A DNA stretch of 24,092 nt, taken from assembly GCA_016931435.1 (NCBI GenBank), contig JAFGET010000057.1:1-24092 (forward strand). Reading direction: 5' to 3'. Both the position numbers and the translations under genes were made by a program. The DNA comes from Candidatus Omnitrophota bacterium (lineage in GTDB: Bacteria; Omnitrophota; Gorgyraeia; Gygaellales; Profunditerraquicolaceae). The notes beneath the pieces are model-generated. The model made no database searches. It was not told the origin of the DNA and saw only the letters and a list, made by a program, of their open reading frames with translations. Shown here one piece after another: positions 15,668 through 23,807 of this stretch. The first letter of the stretch is position 1. Each line of letters begins with the position of its first letter.

Positions 15668-17800
15668 ATGGCGAAAAAGATAGACCTGATATTATACGAG
15701 GCTTTGATAGAAAAAGGACTTTTGTCTAAAAAGGACCTGGATGCTATTTTAAATGAAATAGAGGCTGCGGGAGTAAGCCTCCAGGATTTCTTAGTCAGGC
15801 GCAAAATCTGCCCCGAACGGCAGGTTTTAAAAGTGCTTTCTGAAAAATTAAAGGTCCCCATTATTGAGTTAAAAAATACCAAGATAGAGCATGCGGTTTT
15901 GGATAAAGTCGCGGTAAAGATAGCTTCTTATTACGTATTTTTGCCGGTTGAAATAAAAGATAGGGTCTTAAGCATCGCGGTCTCCCGGCCGCTGGATATC
16001 AAGACGCAGGATGAAATAAGGACGCAGTTGGGCTGTGATATAGAAGTGTATTTTGCGCTCTCCTCGGATATTTTAGACGGCTTAAAAAAGTATTACGGCC
16101 TGGCCCCAGATACCTTAGACAGCATCATGTCTAATATCGCCAAGTCCCCCGAGTCATCCGGGGATTTAGGCCAAGAGAAAGTAGAGGATATCGAGAAGCT
16201 GGCGGAAGACGCTTCGGTAATAAAGCTGGTCAACCAGATAATCTTGGAGGCATACCGTAAACGCGCCACAGATATACATCTTGAGCCTTACCGCAATAAC
16301 GTATCTTTACGTTACCGCATAGACGGCCTGCTTTACGACGCTAATGTCAAGACGGAGATAAGGAATTTTTTAAATTCCATTATTTCGCGCGTCAAGATCA
16401 TGTCAAACCTTAATATCGTGGAGCGCCGACTTCCACAGGACGGCCGCGCGGTGGTAAGAGTGCAGGAACAGGTTTTAGACCTGCGTATTTCTACGATTCC
16501 CACGCCCTACGGGGAAAGCGTGGTGATAAGGATACTTCCGACGCAGATGCTTTTTAGCCTCGAGAAACTGGGGTTGGCGAAAAAGGATATCAAGGTCTTC
16601 GAAGGGTTGATCCAGAAACCGCACGGAATAATATTTGTCACCGGGCCCACGGGGAGCGGAAAGACCACGACTTTATACGCCTGTTTAAGCAGGATAAACA
16701 CAAAGGAGCGCAAGATCATTACTATCGAAGACCCCATTGAATACGAAATGTCCGGTATAACTCAGATACAGGTTGCCCCCGAAATAGGCCTGGATTTTGC
16801 CAGGGGTTTGCGCAGTATGTTAAGGCACGATCCGGATGTGATGATGGTGGGAGAGGTCCGCGATCTTGAGACAGCGGAAATCGCTATCCGGGTCGCTTTG
16901 ACCGGGCACTTGGTATTTTCTACTTTGCATACCAATGACGCCGCTTCGGGTATCACCAGATTGATCGATATAGGCGTTGAGCCGTATCTTGTGGCATCAA
17001 GCATCGAGGCCTTCATCGCCCAAAGGTTGATCCGCCTGTTATGCCCCGAGTGTAAATACGAGGACCAGAATGCTCCTTTAGAGTTGAAAGAATTGATCGC
17101 CAATGACCTGGGACTGAAATCCAAAGAAGACATAAGGATCTACAGGAGCAAGGGGTGCCCTAATTGTAATTTTAGCGGCTTTTTCGGCCGCACGGCTATT
17201 TACGAGATCATATTGGTGGACGATACCATCAAGGACTTGATTTTAAAAAAAGCCTCATCCGGTCAGATCAAAAAGGCCGCGCTCTCAAAAGGCATGCGCA
17301 CATTGCGCCAGGACGGATGGCAGAAGACTATCCTGGGCCTGACTACTCCGGAAGAAGTGATGAAAGTAACTCCGGTAGAAGAACAGGCGCAAGAGCAGAA
17401 GAGCCTTTCCTATGGCGATTTTACTTCATACAATACGCAAGGGGACCAGCATGATAAAAGGGCGTACCCCCGGCTGAATGATAAGATAAATTTACGGTAT
17501 AAGTTGATCAAATCGGAAGGTGAATTACTCAAGCGCGGGATAACGCCCGAACAGTTAAGCGTTACAAAAAACATTTCCGCGGGAGGCCTGCTTTTTATCG
17601 CGGATGAGCCGCTTGCCTTAGGGGCTATTCTAGAGATCAACGTAGAGATCCCCGGAGAGCAGCCCATACAGTGCCTGGCAAAAATAGTAAGGGCTGAAGA
17701 GTCGCAAGGAGGAAAGAGGTTTGATGTAGCGGTATGCTTCCTGGATTTGACCGGAGCGGAAAGGAAACGTTTAAATAAATATGTGGAGGGAGAACTTTAA
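15668..17800 (+). CDS. GspE/PilB-type secretion or pilus ATPase with C-terminal PilZ domain
   Basis: 710 residues. Residues about 1-155 form a GspE/MshEN N-terminal domain, and about 185-560 the ATPase. The Walker A is G-P-T-G-S-G-K-T-T (Lys332), the Asp box I-T-I-E-D-P-I-E-Y, the Walker B G-E-V-R-D with Glu396, and the His box S-T-L-H-T-N-D-A. A zinc tetracysteine is present (Cys459, Cys462, Cys497, Cys500). Residues about 596-708 form a PilZ domain with R-x-x-x-R (598-602) and N-I-S-A-G-G (635-640), the two parts that grip cyclic di-GMP. Family members power type IV pilus extension or type II secretion in the cytoplasm. No pilin, PilC/GspF or secretin gene is in the window, so pilus and secretion cannot be told apart. 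The PilZ fusion at the C-terminus is unusual. A hairpin-rich spacer follows. Confidence 0.9.
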   Translation: MAKKIDLILYEALIEKGLLSKKDLDAILNEIEAAGVSLQDFLVRRKICPERQVLKVLSEKLKVPIIELKNTKIEHAVLDKVAVKIASYYVFLPVEIKDRVLSIAVSRPLDIKTQDEIRTQLGCDIEVYFALSSDILDGLKKYYGLAPDTLDSIMSNIAKSPESSGDLGQEKVEDIEKLAEDASVIKLVNQIILEAYRKRATDIHLEPYRNNVSLRYRIDGLLYDANVKTEIRNFLNSIISRVKIMSNLNIVERRLPQDGRAVVRVQEQVLDLRISTIPTPYGESVVIRILPTQMLFSLEKLGLAKKDIKVFEGLIQKPHGIIFVTGPTGSGKTTTLYACLSRINTKERKIITIEDPIEYEMSGITQIQVAPEIGLDFARGLRSMLRHDPDVMMVGEVRDLETAEIAIRVALTGHLVFSTLHTNDAASGITRLIDIGVEPYLVASSIEAFIAQRLIRLLCPECKYEDQNAPLELKELIANDLGLKSKEDIRIYRSKGCPNCNFSGFFGRTAIYEIILVDDTIKDLILKKASSGQIKKAALSKGMRTLRQDGWQKTILGLTTPEEVMKVTPVEEQAQEQKSLSYGDFTSYNTQGDQHDKRAYPRLNDKINLRYKLIKSEGELLKRGITPEQLSVTKNISAGGLLFIADEPLALGAILEINVEIPGEQPIQCLAKIVRAEESQGGKRFDVAVCFLDLTGAERKRLNKYVEGEL

Positions 17801-17817
17801 AGGAAATTAAGGAAGTT

Positions 17818-17888
17818 AACTCCGCGCATAACACTCGGAAATCCTGCTGGAATTTCCTCGTATGCGCGGAGTTCCCGCTATCGCGGGA
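17818..17888 (+). terminator. Two hairpins after the GspE/PilB gene, possible terminator
   Basis: AACTCCGCGCATA (17818-17830) pairs perfectly with 17861-17873, with an inner GGAAAT/ATTTCC stem (17837-17842, 17852-17857). Immediately after, TCCCGC (17873-17878) pairs with GCGGGA (17883-17888) around TATC, then TTTCAC follows. The T-run is short, so termination is only likely. Confidence 0.5.
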
Positions 17889-17901
17889 TTTCACTAAACA
17901 A

Positions 17902-17916
17902 GAGCATTAGGTGCTC
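17902..17916 (+). repeat. Small hairpin GAGCA/TGCTC
   Basis: GAGCA (17902-17906) and TGCTC (17912-17916) are separated by five bases. It lies directly before the first 75-bp repeat in the 350-bp gene-free spacer. Confidence 0.45.
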
Positions 17917-17917
17917 A

Positions 17918-17992
17918 AAATTCGGCCTGACAACTTACGTTCACTCGTTTCCTGCCTGCCGGCAGGCAGGCACTCGTTCCGTAAGTTGTGGC
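17918..17992 (+). repeat. 75-bp palindromic repeat, copy 1
   Basis: Outer arms ACAACTTACG (17930-17939) and its complement (17980-17989) enclose two ACTCGTT words and a perfect 20-bp palindrome, CCTGCCTGCCGGCAGGCAGG (17951-17970). The copy differs from copy 2 at one base (17929 G against 18069 A). It looks like a REP- or MITE-like element. No ORF is needed to explain it. Confidence 0.8.
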
Positions 17993-18004
17993 TGGAAAGA
18001 TAGT

Positions 18005-18055
18005 ACATTACCTAAGCGCTCGAAAACCTTGTTGAGGTTTTCTCGCAGGTAATGT
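18005..18055 (+). repeat. Nested hairpin between the two 75-bp repeats
   Basis: ACATTACCT (18005-18013) pairs with AGGTAATGT (18047-18055), and inside it GAAAACCT (18022-18029) pairs with AGGTTTTC (18035-18042) around TGTTG. It is unrelated in sequence to the flanking 75-bp copies. Confidence 0.6.
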
Positions 18056-18060
18056 ATAAA
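18032..18060 (+). promoter_or_regulatory. Candidate promoter for the REC-REC/kinase pair
   Basis: TTGAGG (18032-18037), 17 bp, TATAAA (18055-18060). The -35 starts in the loop of the nested hairpin. The leader would then carry copy 2 of the 75-bp repeat before the strong GGAGGT site (18141-18146). Confidence 0.35.
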
Positions 18061-18132
18061 TTCGGCCTAACAACTTACGTTCACTCGTTTCCTGCCTGCC
18101 GGCAGGCAGGCACTCGTTCCGTAAGTTGTGGC
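18058..18132 (+). repeat. 75-bp palindromic repeat, copy 2
   Basis: It is identical to copy 1 at 74 of 75 bases and lies exactly 140 bp downstream in the same orientation. The core palindrome is at 18091-18110. It ends eight bases before the Shine-Dalgarno of the REC-REC gene. Confidence 0.8.
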
Positions 18133-18150
18133 CTCATTTAGGAGGTTAAA

Positions 18151-18894
18151 ATGGAGGAGAAAAAACTGAAAGTATTGGTGGTGGATGATGAAAAGATAAT
18201 CAGGGATTTTTTTAAAAGGCTGCTTACCTTACTGCACCTGGAAGTAATAGAAGCCGAAGACGGCTACAAGGCTATTGAACTGGCTAAGAAAGAAAAGTTC
18301 GACATCTTCTTTATGGATGTGCGCATGCCCGGGATAAACGGTTTAGAGACTTACCTTAAATTAAAAGAGGATAATCCGGATGTAAAAGTAGTGATGATGA
18401 CCGGCTACGCAGTAGAGGATATCCTTACTGAGGCAACTAAGGAAGGGGCGCATAGCATAATCCGCAAGCCTTTTGACATAAACGAAATAAAAGGGGTGAT
18501 AGATAATATCGACAAGCAAAAAGAAAATAAAGAATTATACGCGTTAGTCATCGATGATGATAACACAATTTTGAACTTCTTTTCCAGCCTGCTTAAGAAT
18601 AAGAACATAAAATATAAGGTCGCGGGAAGTAAGGCAGAGGCAATGGAGATGGCAAATAAGGAAAGCTTCGATATGATTTTCCTGGATCTTGTCCTTAAAG
18701 ACTCAAACGGCATTGAAGTCTACAATGAGATCCGTAAGGTCCTGCCGAAGGCAGAAATAGTCCTGATGAGCGGATACCGGCAAAAGGCGGATGAGGCGCG
18801 TAAAGAAATAGACGTTGCCGGATGCCTGTATAAGCCTTTTGAGATCGATAATGTTTTAAAAGAAATAGAAAAAGTAAAATCCTCAAAAAAATGA
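18151..18894 (+). CDS. Tandem response-regulator receiver protein (REC-REC)
   Basis: 247 residues with two receiver domains and no output domain. REC1 (about 5-122) has the acidic pair D-D-E, phospho-acceptor Asp56 in M-D-V-R-M-P-G, the Thr in M-M-T-G-Y and the Lys in R-K-P-F. REC2 (about 128-243) has D-D-D, Asp179 in L-D-L-V-L, a Ser in place of Thr in M-S-G-Y and the Lys in Y-K-P-F. Both look able to take phosphate. It may act as a phosphate relay or sink in the cytoplasm, passing signals by protein contact. A perfect GGAGGT stands four bases before the ATG. The last codons overlap the kinase gene by four bases (ATGA), so the two are translationally coupled and probably partners. Confidence 0.9.
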   Translation: MEEKKLKVLVVDDEKIIRDFFKRLLTLLHLEVIEAEDGYKAIELAKKEKFDIFFMDVRMPGINGLETYLKLKEDNPDVKVVMMTGYAVEDILTEATKEGAHSIIRKPFDINEIKGVIDNIDKQKENKELYALVIDDDNTILNFFSSLLKNKNIKYKVAGSKAEAMEMANKESFDMIFLDLVLKDSNGIEVYNEIRKVLPKAEIVLMSGYRQKADEARKEIDVAGCLYKPFEIDNVLKEIEKVKSSKK

Positions 18895-20477
18895 GCAAGA
18901 CCCAGGAAATACTCCAGGAAGAGAACCAGCGCTTGGCCCAAGAATTAAAGGAGCGCGCTTTTGAGCTGTCGGTCTTGTATGATATAACTAACTGTATCAG
19001 TTATAGCTTAGATTACGACAGTTTCCTGGGGATACTTCTTTCTTCGCTGCATAAATTCCTTGATTACGATATCTGTACTTCCCTGATCACCATAACGCAG
19101 GAAAAAAAGAGCAAGATGTTCATACAGATATTCAATCCGGTCAACCAAAGGTTAGTCGATGAGGTAAAAACCAGGACCTTAAAGGCGCTTAATTCCCTGA
19201 GGCTTTCTCCTGTCGACGAAAAGGATATAATAATAGAGTTCAAAGGAAGCGTAATCGCTGCTTCTGATTATGTCCCCGCAAAGTTTTCTTTTGATGTCCC
19301 CCTATTTTCCCGTAATGAAGCGGTGGGTATTTTAAGCGTAGTCACCACAAGGGACACCCCTTATTCCGACAATGACGTAAGGCTTTTTTATGCCATAGCT
19401 ACCCAGGCCTCCGCTACTATTGAACGCCTTCAGGGGGTATTAGCTGTAGAAAAGAGTAAAATGAAGGTGATGGTAGAGGGGATGTCCGAGGGGGTCGTGA
19501 TGTTCGACGAAAAGGGGAAGCTAGTCGTTTTAAATGCCGCCGCCGAAGAGGCACTGTCTTGTTACCGGCCGGGCCTTAATAAAGATGGATTGCTCGGCTT
19601 TTTCCAGGAGTTAGGTTTAGCCGACCCTTTTGAGGAGCCGGCAGCAGCGCAAAAAAAAACGCAGGGCTTGGATCTGTATTTAAAAGAACCGTTTTTGCGT
19701 ATAATCCATGCCCAAGCCTCCAATATTTACGACGAAAAAGATAAGCGTTTAGGAGTAGTCGTCATTTTAAGGGACGTGACTAAAGAACGCGAAATAGACA
19801 AGATGAAGACCGATTTTATCTCGTTGGTCTCGCATGAGCTGCGCACTCCGCTTACCGCGATGAAAGGGGCGACAGATAACCTTTTAGATGAAATTGCCGG
19901 GCAATTAAGCGGGATACAAAAAGAATGCCTTTCTATCATAAAGCGCAATATCGAGCGCTTGGTTCGGCTTATCTCCGATTTGTTGGATGTTTCCCGGATC
20001 GAGGCTGGGAAGATCCAGCTAAGAAAAGAAACAATAGATATCGTCATAATAATAAACGAAGTCTTGATGCTCTTGAGGCAACCGGCAAAAGATAAGGATA
20101 TAAGTTTGAAATCTTCTATAGAGGAGGGGTTACCAAAGCCGGAAGCGGACTCCGACAAAGTTACCCAGGTGATCACAAATTTAGTCGGTAATGCTATAAA
20201 GTTTACTCCTAAAGGCGGGGAAATCAAGATAGCCGCACAGGCTGCCGGCGATTTCCTTCAAGTCGATGTCATCGATAACGGATCAGGCATACCGCATAAC
20301 GACCTTACAAAAATATTCGATAAATTTTATCAGGTTGAAGGCGAGCAGCAGAAAAAAGGGACCGGTTTGGGGCTGCCTATTTGTAAGGGGATCGTTGAAA
20401 AACACGGAGGCAAGATCTGGGCGGAAAGCGAATTAGAAAAAGGAAGTAAGTTTAGTTTTACTTTACCATTAAAATGA
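18891..20477 (+). CDS. Cytoplasmic sensor histidine kinase (GAF-PAS-HisKA-HATPase)
   Basis: 528 residues and no transmembrane segment. A short N-terminal coiled coil (about 3-24) leads into a GAF domain (about 25-180), a PAS-like domain (about 190-300; V-M-V-E-G-M-S-E-G-V-V-M-F-D), then HisKA with His315 in S-H-E-L-R-T-P-L-T and HATPase_c with the N box (N-L-V-G-N-A-I-K-F-T-P), D-N-G-S-G-I-P and the G-T-G-L-G-L-P lid. All catalytic boxes are intact. The ligand of GAF or PAS cannot be read from sequence. It autophosphorylates and probably transfers to the overlapping REC-REC protein upstream and/or the single REC protein downstream. Confidence 0.93.
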   Translation: MSKTQEILQEENQRLAQELKERAFELSVLYDITNCISYSLDYDSFLGILLSSLHKFLDYDICTSLITITQEKKSKMFIQIFNPVNQRLVDEVKTRTLKALNSLRLSPVDEKDIIIEFKGSVIAASDYVPAKFSFDVPLFSRNEAVGILSVVTTRDTPYSDNDVRLFYAIATQASATIERLQGVLAVEKSKMKVMVEGMSEGVVMFDEKGKLVVLNAAAEEALSCYRPGLNKDGLLGFFQELGLADPFEEPAAAQKKTQGLDLYLKEPFLRIIHAQASNIYDEKDKRLGVVVILRDVTKEREIDKMKTDFISLVSHELRTPLTAMKGATDNLLDEIAGQLSGIQKECLSIIKRNIERLVRLISDLLDVSRIEAGKIQLRKETIDIVIIINEVLMLLRQPAKDKDISLKSSIEEGLPKPEADSDKVTQVITNLVGNAIKFTPKGGEIKIAAQAAGDFLQVDVIDNGSGIPHNDLTKIFDKFYQVEGEQQKKGTGLGLPICKGIVEKHGGKIWAESELEKGSKFSFTLPLK

Positions 20478-20484
20478 GTATAAT
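20457..20484 (+). promoter_or_regulatory. Candidate promoter for the single REC gene
   Basis: TTTACT (20457-20462), 16 bp, TATAAT (20479-20484), at the end of the kinase gene. This predicts a leader of about 50 nt before the start at 20543. Confidence 0.4.
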
Positions 20485-20542
20485 ATTAGTAATGTAACTC
20501 TTTATAAATCCTAAAGTTATTGAAAAAAAAGAGGTGCGCGCA

Positions 20543-20998
20543 ATGGCAAAAAAAACGGAGAAAAAGCCCAAAGTCAGGAAAAATAAGGAGGTTATTTTAG
20601 TCATAGATGATGAAGAAGTTATCCGGGATACCTTAGGCAGGATTTTGCAGCGCAGGGGATTTTCGGTCATCAGCGCAAAAGACGGAGAAGAAGGGTTATA
20701 TCAAATAATGAACAATAAAGTGCAGATCGTTTTCTGCGATATCATGATGCCTAAGATAAACGGGCTGGAATTTTTAAGGTGCGTGCATGAGTATAATTCT
20801 TCGGTTGAAGTGGTCATGATCACCGGATATTCGACTTTAGATAATTGCATCGAAAGCGTAGAAAAAGGCGCCTGCGGGTACTTGACGAAACCGTTTCAGA
20901 TCAGCGAAATTTTTGAGTCGATAAATAAAGCAAGGCGCAATATACGGGAGAAGAAAGAAATAATACGAAGAACCCTGGACTCGAGTAAAGGGAAATAA
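20543..20998 (+). CDS. Single-domain response regulator (receiver)
   Basis: 151 residues from the ATG at 20543. A GTG nine bases earlier is in frame, but the AGAGG site at 20530-20534 is better spaced for the ATG. After a Lys-rich N-terminus (residues 1-15) comes a receiver domain with D-D-E, phospho-acceptor Asp66 in F-C-D-I-M-M-P, the Thr in M-I-T-G-Y and the Lys in T-K-P-F. No output domain follows, only a charged C-terminal helix. It may be a CheY-like effector or a relay; the gene order before CheW and CheA is compatible with a CheY role, but nothing in the sequence fixes the target. Confidence 0.88.
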   Translation: MAKKTEKKPKVRKNKEVILVIDDEEVIRDTLGRILQRRGFSVISAKDGEEGLYQIMNNKVQIVFCDIMMPKINGLEFLRCVHEYNSSVEVVMITGYSTLDNCIESVEKGACGYLTKPFQISEIFESINKARRNIREKKEIIRRTLDSSKGK

Positions 20999-21124
20999 GA
21001 GATACCATGTGCCTAATCGGCAGACCGGGAATCGACTGGCGGATATTCATCAGTGTTTATTGGAAGTTATTAGAAATTAAGGATTAGCTCGGTATAAAAG
21101 TATTTTTTAAAGACGGAGGATGAT
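20999..21124 (+). other. Spacer between REC and CheW genes
   Basis: 126 bp with no convincing ORF, tRNA or hairpin. TATAAA at 21093-21098 could be a -10, but a well-placed -35 is not seen. GGAGGA (21115-21120) is the CheW ribosome site. Confidence 0.4.
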
Positions 21125-21592
21125 ATGGCAGAAGGGTCCGGCGCTCAAGCTAAAGAAGGCAGATATTTTACCTTTGCTTTAGGGAACGAGGAATATGCCC
21201 TGGAAATACGCCAGGTGCGCGAGATCATCGGGTTGATGGAGATAACCCCTGTGCCTCAGGCCGCAAATTACGTAAAAGGCGTGATTAATTTAAGAGGGAA
21301 GATCATCCCTGTCATAGATATCCGCTTGAAATTCGGGATGCCCGCGGTGGATTATACCAGGGAAACCTGCATCATCGTTTTACACATCAAAGAGATATTA
21401 GCCGGCATTATCGTGGACAGGGTCTGCGAGGTCCTGGATATATCAGCCGATAATATAGAGCCTGCTCCCGCTTTCTGTAATAATCTAAACACCGGCCTTA
21501 TCTTAGGTATGGGCAAGATCGCAGAGAGGGTAGTCATAATCCTGGATATAGAAAAGATCCTATTGGAAGACGCTACTTCGGTATTAAAATAA
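21125..21592 (+). CDS. cheW: CheW-like chemotaxis adaptor
   Basis: 155 residues, the usual length. The CheW fold is clear: F-A-L-G-N-E-E-Y-A-L-E-I, then V-R-E-I-I, then the hallmark N-Y-V-K-G-V-I-N-L-R-G-K-I-I-P-V-I-D-I-R, then D-R-V-C-E-V-L and a closing I-L-D-I-E-K-I-L. CheW couples receptors to CheA in a membrane or cytoplasmic array. GGAGGA stands four bases ahead of the ATG. CheA follows after 16 bp. No receptor gene is present in the window. Confidence 0.93.
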   Translation: MAEGSGAQAKEGRYFTFALGNEEYALEIRQVREIIGLMEITPVPQAANYVKGVINLRGKIIPVIDIRLKFGMPAVDYTRETCIIVLHIKEILAGIIVDRVCEVLDISADNIEPAPAFCNNLNTGLILGMGKIAERVVIILDIEKILLEDATSVLK

Positions 21593-21608
21593 TTCAAACA
21601 GGCATCGG

Positions 21609-23807
21609 ATGGATAGCCGAGAACAGAAAATCATAATTTCACTCGTTGATGATATCGCCGCAAGGAGCCTTACGCTGGATGTCGCTTGCGAAGACGAAAT
21701 AGTCGCTTTTGTCAAACAGCTTAAGAACATACAATTCCTTTGCCGACAGTCCGGCCTTAAGGCAATTGATGAAGCGGCAACGTTGCTTTTAGATCTGATC
21801 CCCACCTTCAAGCCCTCCGAACAAAAAATATTACGCCAGATCCTGGCTTGTTGGGTAAGCACAGTCCAGGGGGCTCTGCAAAAAGAGAACTTTTTTGCGG
21901 AATCGCAAGAATTAGCAAACCTCTTAAAATCGCAATTCAAAAATATACTTTCCGAACAGCTGAAGTTTGCCCTTAAGGGCCAGGATAAGGGGGGTACATT
22001 TAAACCGCGTATACCTCAACTGGATCTTTCCGAAGGGACTCAGATACTACTTGAATTTATCACGGAATCGCGCGACCACTTAGACAGTGCGGAAGAATCT
22101 TTATTGAATCTTGAAAATTCCCCCGATAACGCGGAAGAGCTAAATAAAATATTCCGCAGTTTCCACACTATAAAAGGCGTATCAAGTTTCCTGAATTTAG
22201 AGGACATACGGCTTCTCTCCCATGAAACAGAGACGCTGATGGATCTTATCCGTAAGCAGACTTTGTCTGTGGATGAAAAGATCTCCGAACTGGTTTTTTC
22301 TTCCATAGATCACCTAAGAAAATTATTAGGCCTTTTGAGAGAACAGGTGCAGAATAACGGGGTTTTAAAAAGCCCTTATGTGGATATTTCATCTATTTTA
22401 AACGATATAAGAGAATTGATCGGAGGCATACCACAGCCTTCTTTGGCGGAAAATCAGAAAAGGCTCGGAGATATATTAGTGGAGAAACACATAATCAGTG
22501 AAGACGAATTAAGCGAGGCTCTTGTGCACCAGATAGAGGTGCGCCCGGATAAAAAAATCGGCGAAATATTAGTGGAAAAAGGCGCTGCCACAAAAACTCA
22601 GGTAGAAAGAGGGCTTAAGGAGCAAAAAACCGTTTCTGTCGTCGAGGGGACAGTCAAGATATCGGTAAAGAAACTGGATGACCTTTTGGATACAATGGGA
22701 GAACTGGTGATCACAGGGACCCAGGTGGTTTCTCATCCTGAAGTGACCGGTTCTTTTGATGCGCGTTTAAATAAGGACGTAGGGGATTTGGACCGGATCA
22801 TCAGAGAGATACAGGGGATATCCATGAACCTGCGTTTAATGCCTATCCGCACATTGTTCCAGAAGATGGTCCGGCTGATCAGGGATCTGTCTATTAAATC
22901 CGGCAAGCGCGCGGAAGTCTTTGTAAGCGGAGAAGAGACGGAAATAGATAAAAATATTATCGAGTTGATAAGCGACCCGATGTTGCATATGGCACGTAAT
23001 GCCATAGATCATGGTATAGAAAACGCTGAATTGCGTAAAGCAAGGGCAAAGCCGGAGGTCGGCAGGGTAAGCTTAAACGCCTATCATAAAAGCGGCAATA
23101 TAATCATTGAGATCAGCGATGACGGAGGAGGGCTGGATACGGAGAAGATCTTAACGAGGGCCAGGGGCGCCGGGTTAGTCAAGGCGGAAGATTCGCCTTC
23201 GGAAGAAAAAATACACAACTTGATCTTTGAGCCTGGTTTTTCTACCGCCGAAAGAGTAACGGATGTCTCAGGGCGCGGTGTAGGCATGGATGTGGTAAAG
23301 CGTAATATCGAGCAATTGCTCGGCAAGATAAGTATCGATACCGAGTTTGGAAAAGGGACTAAATTTTCCATAAGGCTGCCGCTGACTCTTGCTATTATTG
23401 AAGGGATAATCGTTTTGGTAGGAGAAGAGCGTTATATCCTGCCGGTCTTTACGGTAGTTGAATTTATAAAATTAAACCCAAAAGACCTGGTCACCGTTAC
23501 CGCAAAGGAAGAGATGATAAAGGTGCACGAGACGCTTTATCCCGTAGTGCGCATGGATAATTTTGTAGGTGTCAGCTATCGCGGTAAAAATATCGAAGAT
23601 TTGACCGGCTGCCTCGTTTATTCCGATTACGGGCAGGTCTGTATTTTAGTGGATGAGCTATTGGGGCAGCAGCAGATCGTAATAAAAAGCCTGGGAGGTT
23701 ATTTTAAGGACATCAAGGGGCTGGCTGGAGCGACTATTTTAGGAGACGGTAAAGTCGGCCTTATCCTTGACGTCAATGCTATCGCCTCTACTGTCTTGAA
23801 AAAATGA
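21609..23807 (+). CDS. cheA: Chemotaxis histidine kinase CheA with an inserted MshEN-like motif pair
   Basis: 732 residues. Order: an unrecognised helical N-terminus (about 1-130), P1/Hpt with His186 in F-H-T-I-K-G, a linker holding two MshEN-type motifs (about 285-341; R-L-G-D-I-L-V-E-K-H-I-I and K-I-G-E-I-L-V-E-K-G), P3 dimerisation (V-K-K-L-D-D-L-L-D-T-M-G-E-L), P4 kinase domain (H-M-A-R-N-A-I-D-H-G-I-E, D-D-G-G-G-L-D, G-R-G-V-G-M-D-V-V) and P5, which resembles CheW. No P2 domain is recognised; the motif pair sits where P2 would be. Kinase and acceptor residues are intact. The ribosome site is weak, so translation may be coupled to CheW. The stop overlaps the ATG of the next gene by four bases. 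Confidence 0.93.
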   Translation: MDSREQKIIISLVDDIAARSLTLDVACEDEIVAFVKQLKNIQFLCRQSGLKAIDEAATLLLDLIPTFKPSEQKILRQILACWVSTVQGALQKENFFAESQELANLLKSQFKNILSEQLKFALKGQDKGGTFKPRIPQLDLSEGTQILLEFITESRDHLDSAEESLLNLENSPDNAEELNKIFRSFHTIKGVSSFLNLEDIRLLSHETETLMDLIRKQTLSVDEKISELVFSSIDHLRKLLGLLREQVQNNGVLKSPYVDISSILNDIRELIGGIPQPSLAENQKRLGDILVEKHIISEDELSEALVHQIEVRPDKKIGEILVEKGAATKTQVERGLKEQKTVSVVEGTVKISVKKLDDLLDTMGELVITGTQVVSHPEVTGSFDARLNKDVGDLDRIIREIQGISMNLRLMPIRTLFQKMVRLIRDLSIKSGKRAEVFVSGEETEIDKNIIELISDPMLHMARNAIDHGIENAELRKARAKPEVGRVSLNAYHKSGNIIIEISDDGGGLDTEKILTRARGAGLVKAEDSPSEEKIHNLIFEPGFSTAERVTDVSGRGVGMDVVKRNIEQLLGKISIDTEFGKGTKFSIRLPLTLAIIEGIIVLVGEERYILPVFTVVEFIKLNPKDLVTVTAKEEMIKVHETLYPVVRMDNFVGVSYRGKNIEDLTGCLVYSDYGQVCILVDELLGQQQIVIKSLGGYFKDIKGLAGATILGDGKVGLILDVNAIASTVLKK

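Noticed and set aside
17918..18132. CRISPR array
   Set aside because: Only two copies, with 75-bp repeats that have a GC-rich palindromic core and a single hairpin-forming spacer; no cas genes.
20534..20536. GTG start of the single REC protein
   Set aside because: The ATG at 20543 is better spaced from the AGAGG site, and the GTG overlaps that site.
20999..21060. Possible tRNA or small RNA after the REC gene
   Set aside because: No cloverleaf arms or T-loop signature could be found.
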